Below are positions 57,796 to 64,000 of a stretch of DNA of 64,000 nt, in pieces. The notes beneath the pieces are model-generated. The model was given only the letters and a program-made list of their open reading frames with translations. It was not told the origin of the DNA and searched no databases. Within the stretch, counting starts at the first letter, position 1. Each line of letters starts with the position of its first letter. The translations under genes were made by a program, and so were the position numbers. The stretch is taken from positions 6,468,466-6,532,465 of the forward strand of contig ML682067.1 in assembly GCA_007922195.1 (NCBI GenBank), given 5' to 3'. The DNA is from Podocnemis expansa (Eukaryota > Chordata > Testudines > Podocnemididae).

Positions 57796-58985
57796 ATGCC
57801 ATGAACTTTAGTTCATGCTGAAATAACCATATTTAAAAAAGTGCTTCCTCCCACAGCAGCAATCCTGGGAAACATAAATGGTGACCATGGAAGATATTCC
57901 AGCCCTAGCCAGTGAAGCACCTAACAGAGTTGCGAATTTTACTGGTAGTAGGAATTCCCTCCCCCTCTCGCAGAAAAAAAAAATTACACATGCACATTTA
58001 AGTTTTAGGACCCAAAGTGGTTTCTTGGAATCAAATACACCCCATGCAGGTAATCTCTTTAGCACTTCAAGTTATGCTGAATATTCTTCTGTTGTACTGT
58101 TTAGCTTTTCCCCCGAAGACTTTAGCTTTTCTAAGTGCAAACTATTATCCTTAATCAAGGCAAACTGGAAACTTCACAAAGTCTCAGGCTATGTATGTTA
58201 GCTGAAATAGAGTTTTCTTCCTCCTTCAAATATATACATTTTTTTAAGGAAACAAGAAAAAACAGGATCTATTTTAAGTTCACACTTTCCTGCAAGACCT
58301 TTAATAGTCTGAAGTGATGGAATAACTCCAAACCACAATTTGAAATCATGACTTTCAGAATCTTCTACCATGTGACAATTTTTAGAAGTAACCTTTATTG
58401 GAAGGATGTGAAGTCTCAGTTCTGAGTAACTTCCATCTCAGGTTCACAGGTAGAAATAAAATTAAATGAAACAGATGAAAAACCTACTTACCCCACCTCA
58501 CTGCTCCTAAGTCTCCTTTCAAGTATTCCTCAACACCTCTCTTTTGGACCTCTTCTGCAAAGATCAATTAAAAAGTCAGACAGATGGCCCAATAAATCCA
58601 TGAGGCAAAAAATTGCAAGAGGTATCTTAACACATCTTCTGAGAAGAAAAAATCTACAAGAATGAGACCAATAGTTATCCATGTCAAGAAACCACACAGC
58701 AGCACAAAGGTACCCTACTGTGTATACAGCTATGTACAATTAAGCATGATGTTAAGAAATTCTGTTTTCATTGTATTATACTACCAATTTTAATGTGAAG
58801 AGATTCCTTAATTCAGAGTAGCACATCATATACTCCCTCATGGAGACATTTATTTATTCCTTCTGTGATTGTGGGTTTTAACCTGAAAATAAGGTCATTG
58901 CACTGCTATATTTAAACAAAGAAATGCAGATCAGCTGTAACACTCCCCTAACCTGTCGTATAACAAACCCTCCCATTTAGAGTCT
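57796..58985. other. no gene seen
   Basis: AT-rich; frames 57808-58065 and 57878-58201 overlap on opposite strands and lack motifs. Confidence 0.4.
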
Positions 58986-59019
58986 TATTTTTATTTTAAC
59001 TTAAAAGTGATTTTCTCAA

Positions 59020-59530
59020 GGGCCTGTGTTAGATAGTGGTGGCAGCAGCAGCAACAGACACTAGTCTTCAAGGAAGCCCCCAACTGCTTTGGAATTGACA
59101 GCAGCTGCATGAGGCAGCAAGCAGCAGCTCCATCTCAGGAGGAAGACCTAGTTTTGTCCTTGCTCTGTTTTGAAAGATAGAATGAGACAGCACAAGCCAC
59201 CAAGGACATAGCCAGTTCCTTGCTTCTGGCCAGTTCATTGAATCTGAAGAGTGGGTCCAGCCAAGGGCAGCTTTCAGTCATGTGACACTCCACTTTTTAA
59301 TTAGCAAGTGGAGCTATGGGAGGAGGAGGGAGAGAGAGAGGGAGAGGTGGCACATGAGCCCCACCCACCTCAGTGCCCAGCAGCGGCATGAACTTTACAG
59401 CAGCTGCAGGGCTAACTATAGCTATTGACTTTTGGGTGGCCCCACAGCAATGGTGGTGAAGTTCATGATGCTGCCAGGTGCTGTGGTGGACAAGTGTCAT
59501 CTCCAAGTGGGTGGGCCCTGGCCCACCCCT
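59020..59530. repeat. GC-rich block, possible DNA transposon interior
   Basis: CAG/GCAGCAGC-rich and GGAGGGAGAGAG tracts, ending GGTGGGCCCTGGCCCACCCC, an 18-base palindrome-like end. No terminal repeats could be paired. Confidence 0.3.
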
Positions 59531-60144
59531 TCAAGCTAGAAACATATTTTCAGAATCAAACTATAGTATTATGTTTTGAATGCTGACAGTCACTCGGGCA
59601 AATCTCCGTTGAATCTACCTCCAGTTCCTTTGAAAGTGCTGCCTGGTCCTGTCCTGAGGCCCCATGACCTAAGCTAACCATAGAGATTTCAGTTTCAGTT
59701 AGTGGCTAGACAGAAGGAGCCACGTGCTACTCTTCAGTTTTAGAGCTTCATAAAAAAGACATTTCTGCAACAACTTCCACTGAAGAGTCTACCTTAGGAC
59801 ACAGGGATCTTCATCAGAAAAGAACCAACAACGTATCAGGACCCTTGAGCACAGTTCTTGCCCCCCCCCCAGCCCAGCAGGGATCCTTTTTCAATCTGTC
59901 TGTTGGATTCCACTATCCAACCAATTCTGAACTTGTGTGCAGTCATGTCACTAGAGGAATTCAGAGAAGAAAGCTTATGCAAATAGAGCTTCATGTAACC
60001 AACTGTTCATCAATAGCTGAGGTGAACTTCTCCTTTGGATCTTCTGTCCATCCAGAGTTCTGTGTGACTACTTTATGAAATAAAGCAGATTTATGACTCT
60101 TCTTTCCCTCTGTTCACCAAAAGATGAAGGCAGAGAGCATCTTA
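59531..60144. other. no gene seen
   Basis: A poly-C run lies at about 59862-59871. Nothing else was recognised. Confidence 0.4.
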
Positions 60145-60152
60145 GTCTATAG

Positions 60153-60391
60153 ACTGGGGGTTGGCAACTTTTGCCAGCCCTCATTCCATCCCCACCCCCT
60201 GCACCCTCAGCAGGTGCCAGGCGTGGAACCAGCAGGTGTAAGGGGCAGGACCTTGGGTGGCTCTCACTGGTCCCGCTGGGGGGGACGGGGCCAGCAGGGG
60301 AGAGCAACCACAGGGCTGGGAGCCCTGAATGCCACTGTGAATGGGTGTGCCTGACATGTGTAGCAAGCGAGCCTGGGGTTACTGACCCCTG
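60153..60391. mobile_element. 239-bp non-autonomous hAT-like element
   Basis: The left end ACTGGGGGTTGGCAAC (60153) and the complement of the right end CAGGGGTCAGTAACC (ending 60391) match in the G-rich core and AAC. The flanks GTCTATAG (60145-60152) and CTCTAGAG (60392-60399) agree at six of eight positions. The GC-rich interior yields the frames 60124-60428. Confidence 0.65.
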
Positions 60392-60962
60392 CTCTAGAGC
60401 GTCCAGCCAGAATACATCAGAAAGATAGGGTATGAAACCAAGCTTAGTTAAGTAACTGCTTAACTGTTTACGTGTAACACCTTTGTTAAGGTTCTTTTAA
60501 TTTCAATTGCTTGATGAAAGAAAAGGACTCAGGAGTTTAATTTGGTTTTACAGAACTTTTTTCATGCTCCTTAACAACAGAAATAGTATTGAATACAAAA
60601 GGCAAACATTGTACTGGACTGTGATTGGTCAATATATAATAGTTCATGTTTTCAGAGTCAAATCACATAAGCACAACACTTTCATTCAATAGCTGTCTTG
60701 GGAAGGTCACCTTGTTTAGATTTTTGACTGAATCCCTCAGAATAGGGCCTCACTGGTGCCAACAGTTCATCAGCTCCAGTGCTGCTAACAGAACAGAGGG
60801 AAAACAATCCAAAGCTAGATCACAAAACAATTTGGTCAATTACTTGAATGCCAATTCATCAAAGTCTCTTTCTCAATAGATCTATAGCAGTCAACCCTTT
60901 TAACTCATTTCCCAGTGAATTATATTACCCTCAAGATCTGACTAGCACTCCTAACTATCTAA

Positions 60963-61079
60963 AGGCATGTCTACACTACAGCAGTACAGCTTTACGTCTG
61001 CAGCTCTGCCTCTATAGTGCCATAGGACAGACTCTTCCTACATTGTCGGATGGGGTTTTTCCACTAAGTTATTTTTATT
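60963..61079. mobile_element. MITE, left half (split by hAT)
   Basis: GGCATGTCTACACTACAGCA starts the typical turtle MITE. The half ends at GTTATTTTTATT, where the hAT element begins. The right half is 61878-62030. Confidence 0.65.
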
Positions 61080-61877
61080 CATTGGGTCTCAGCCTTCTGC
61101 AGGTTGTGACACACTCGGTCATGATATGCCACCGTACAAGACACACCAGCCTCCCCACCCCCAGGCTGAATCCAGCCATCTCCACAGCTCTCCACAACAC
61201 ACTTACCACTGCGGCAACACAGTATTGTGTCCAAAAACAGTGGCTGAAACCCGTGTCTTAATCCATCTCTCCAAGAATTAGTAGCTAGGTCAGTCATTTT
61301 GTACTGGTGACCCCTTTCACTCAGTAAGCCTCTGAGCGTGGCTCTCTTGCCCTGTGGAAATCTGCTCTAGCCTATATCCCCTGCAGGCTCCCCACTCCAC
61401 CTTTGCCCCAACTCCTGCACTATGCCCTCTTCACCACTAATCCCTGCATCCTCCCTCTTGTGCCTATCTTGGGAAACACCTGCATGCATGGAGTGGCTGA
61501 TATGACTGATTGCTCCCACCTCGAAACCTGTTCCTCACCACAGCCCAGGTGTCTGTGTGGCAGGGAAGCAATGCCAGAGCTCCCTGCATACAAATCAGTT
61601 TCCTCACCTGCACTGGATACAGCGAAGGGAGAGAGTAGCAGGCACCTGACATTTCCTACACAGCACTGCCAAGGTGGGGAAAGTGATACAGGGAGACCTT
61701 GCATTGCTTCTCATTTCCCCTCTGCACAGCCCAGGAGGGGTACATGGAGGAAAGTTGGGGGCAAGTGAGCAGTATTTGAATATCCATCCCTCCATCTTCC
61801 TCCACCAGCGAGGCTCACAGTCCTGGGCCTGGGTAGGGTCAGGGCTTATAGGCCTCAGCCCCCAGTCTGAGAACCTG
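61080..61877. mobile_element. hAT-like element nested in a MITE
   Basis: The left end CATTGGGTCTCAGCCTTC (61080) and the complement of the right end CAGGTTCTCAGACTGGGG (ending 61877) follow the CAG.GGTTCTCA.CCT pattern of Charlie-like hAT ends. GTTGTGACACACTC (about 61104) follows the left end as in that family. No clear 8-bp duplication was found. Frames on both strands (60848-61880) have no transposase motif. Confidence 0.6.
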
Positions 61878-62030
61878 TGAGCTACAAATGACAGAAGAAT
61901 GCTTCCATCAGTCTAGCTGCCGCTATGCTGGGAATTACATTGACATAGTTATGGTACAAAGAGCACAATGTTTTTCACAGCCCCAAGCAAAGTATGTAAT
62001 TTGATTTAATTTCTAAGTGCAGACCAGATC
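61878..62030. mobile_element. MITE, right half
   Basis: GACAGAAGAATGCTTCCATC at the break and TCTAAGTGCAGACC (about 62012-62025) at the end are the inverted counterpart of the left half's TGTCTACACT terminus. It completes the MITE begun at 60963. Confidence 0.55.
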
Positions 62031-64000
62031 TAACACAAACTCTTACATTTATGACAGACTGTATAGAATAAATGAAGTTCAAAAAGTTTGCACACTTGGT
62101 CCCATTTTATTTCTATATTCAATTAGAACTTGAAACAGAATGCCAAATCATTAATATGATACCACATGTATAGCCATCTATAATCCTAGTTAACAATAGT
62201 ATCTTGTTCAGTTTTAAAGCTACTTTACTGGAACCTTAACTGGAACCTGTTACAAAACAGACATGCTGTAACTCCATGGCAATCTTTAAAATACATATGC
62301 AAACATGTACACTTCTTTACTTATTAGATGTCCAGTTTCAAGAGGTACTCAATTGACTAATTTGGGTCATCATGCAAGAGAATGACTGTGTCTAGCTTTT
62401 CACAAGATCTTTACTCAGCTGTCAGCTTTTGCTCAGCACAGTTACTGTTCACAGCAGGAGTTGACACTACAAACATAGATGGAGTAAAAGACTAAATCTT
62501 CCTTTGTACACTAGCAGGCAATACAAATTGCTGGAAATTAGAAGGAGACTGTTAAAGGTGCCTATCCAGGATAGATACTTGGTGTCACCAGAGTGACCTA
62601 CCAGTCATCAGCTGAGGTTCTTAGTCTTATCCTTTCCAGGTGTCTTTGGCTTTCAGGAGCTGATATTCCAAAGAGACAGGCCACTTTATTCTGTTTCTGC
62701 TGGGTAGTCCTTCTGGGTTGCTGTTCTTGGAGGTGCTGGCCTGGACTAATCAGATGGTGACCAACATTTCTTCCAGTGATTTGAAATGTCCAACCAAAAT
62801 GAGAGTCATCCCCTCTCACTATCCAATCAGAGGATGAGATTTCAACTTTATGTTCTTGCAAGTGGGAATGGAATTTTCCAGTATCTGTGTGCAATATATC
62901 TTGTCACACAGCTTGTGTAAAACAAATTAGGCCACAGTTGTTAATGCAACTATCTTGGGACATTTCTTGAACAGTGTCTGCTTTGTTCCTGGCAGGAACT
63001 CACCTCTGCAAGCTGCTTTCCATGGGCTCCTCTGCAATGCATTTGTTAGCCAACTTTGCAGTTATGATCAGTGGAGCTGCAATGGCTCCATCAGTGCTTT
63101 CTTAGCTGCTTAAAATGTTCAGTTTCACATTTATATGATTTCCATATAATCCCTCTGTATTTTCTGATGATCTTTAAACATGCTTTAACAATCAATTAAA
63201 CAATGCACACTAGTTCCTCAGCAGGCCAGAGCACATATATAAATCTTCCTTTTCTGTTCTCCCTGTTTTAACAACAATGGTGCGACTTAGGTGCTGAACT
63301 GGGTCTATGCATTATTGATCAAACACTTACACTTCTAATTATTCTACTCTGTGTTCAAGTGCAAAAACTCTGTTGGTTTCTAAACACAGTCTATTTGGTT
63401 CCTTTCATTTGCTGCCTTATTCACCACAGGTATATTTCACTAACTTGATAGCAAAATCATACTTGATTGCGGATATTAGCATTACTTCTTCACTTATCAC
63501 TAAATTGAAAGAAATAAAGCTGAATTAAACCCTTTTCTTTCCTAATGGAGTTGCCCATGAGGTTAAATCATGTCATTAAAAATTATAATATTATGCCCAA
63601 AGCTGTATCCCTTGTAGTTAACTTTCCTTTTATACACATTTTAATTACATTAGCGTCCATCAAGTTCCCTATTTCACTACTGTATCCAGCACATCTTATA
63701 ATATCAGTGTTTGACATTAATATAATATGATTTTAATTCATTTACTTATTCACATTCAGAGGAAAAAAAATAACGAGAAGTCTCTTTAGCTGCTCCAGCA
63801 GTACACTCTTGCGAACAGCTATGGCAACTCTGAATTTACTCAGACTGTTCAAGAAACCAGCTGTTAGATCTTGAATTTTTATTTGCTTAGTCCTTTTTTG
63901 TAAAAAGGATCATGTATGTGTAATTCTCAAGATAGTCATAACTCAGAATTTCAGGGCCTTAGCTATTACAGCTTACATATGCATAACTGGGCTACGGAAA
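62031..64000. other. AT-rich sequence, no feature seen
   Basis: Frame 62598-62894 (minus) has no motif. No terminal repeats or coding stretch recognised. Confidence 0.45.

Noticed and set aside
1..64000. CRISPR arrays, bacterial operons, prophage or defence systems
   Set aside because: The repeat content, low coding density and element classes are those of a vertebrate nuclear genome. No regularly spaced repeats or operon-like frames exist.

Overview
The window looks like intergenic or intronic DNA from a sauropsid reptile, most likely a turtle. The evidence is its repeat content: CR1 LINEs in several states of decay (one almost full length), Neptune-like Penelope elements with GIY-YIG coding remnants, many hAT, Harbinger and 'GGCTATGTCTACACTA' type MITEs, and remnants of a vertebrate Ty3/gypsy element. 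The species cannot be fixed from this sequence alone. I found no convincing exon of a host protein-coding gene, rRNA or tRNA. Nearly every recognisable coding stretch belongs to a mobile element, and the rest is AT-rich sequence with no readable signal.

Layout. 1-645 is the right end of a hAT-like element. 1.3-1.65 kb holds a PIF/Harbinger transposase remnant, followed by an inverted-repeat MITE and a decayed CR1 (2.75-4.84 kb). 5.37-6.05 kb holds another MITE and an unidentified minus-strand coding remnant. A CR1 3' end at 6.5-8.4 kb is split by a 1.25 kb hAT-like element. 11.3-13.3 kb has LTR-like sequence and a tandem repeat. 14.55-15.2 kb is a palindrome-rich MITE beside a GC-rich element. 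16-16.4 kb has Penelope tails, and 17.25-17.7 kb a second CR1 3' end split by a hAT at the same CR1 site.

20.3-27.2 kb is a degenerate gypsy-type LTR element. Its order is LTR, SCAN-like gag, protease, integrase, reverse transcriptase, RNase H, LTR, i.e. integrase before RT as in the Gmr1 group. Its 5' LTR carries a Penelope insertion and its RT carries a CR1 insertion. 27.7-29.8 kb has more Penelope tail and GC-rich hAT-like sequence. 31.3-32.1 kb looks like a solo LTR.

37.26-41.86 kb is a near full-length minus-strand CR1. ORF1 is intact (CxxC pairs plus an SGNH esterase domain). ORF2 has two frameshifts and a changed residue in the endonuclease GDFN motif. 44.46-45.13, 51.34-51.66 and 52.00-52.31 kb are foldback Penelope-tail elements flanked by 12-14 bp direct repeats. 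54.6-54.9 kb is a head-to-tail dimeric hAT MITE with a perfect 8-bp target duplication. 60.1-60.4 kb is a short hAT element, and 60.96-62.03 kb a MITE split by another hAT.

The elements do not act as a pathway. The interest lies in how they are nested (which dates them relative to one another), in recurrent target use, and in the unusual pol gene order of the LTR element.
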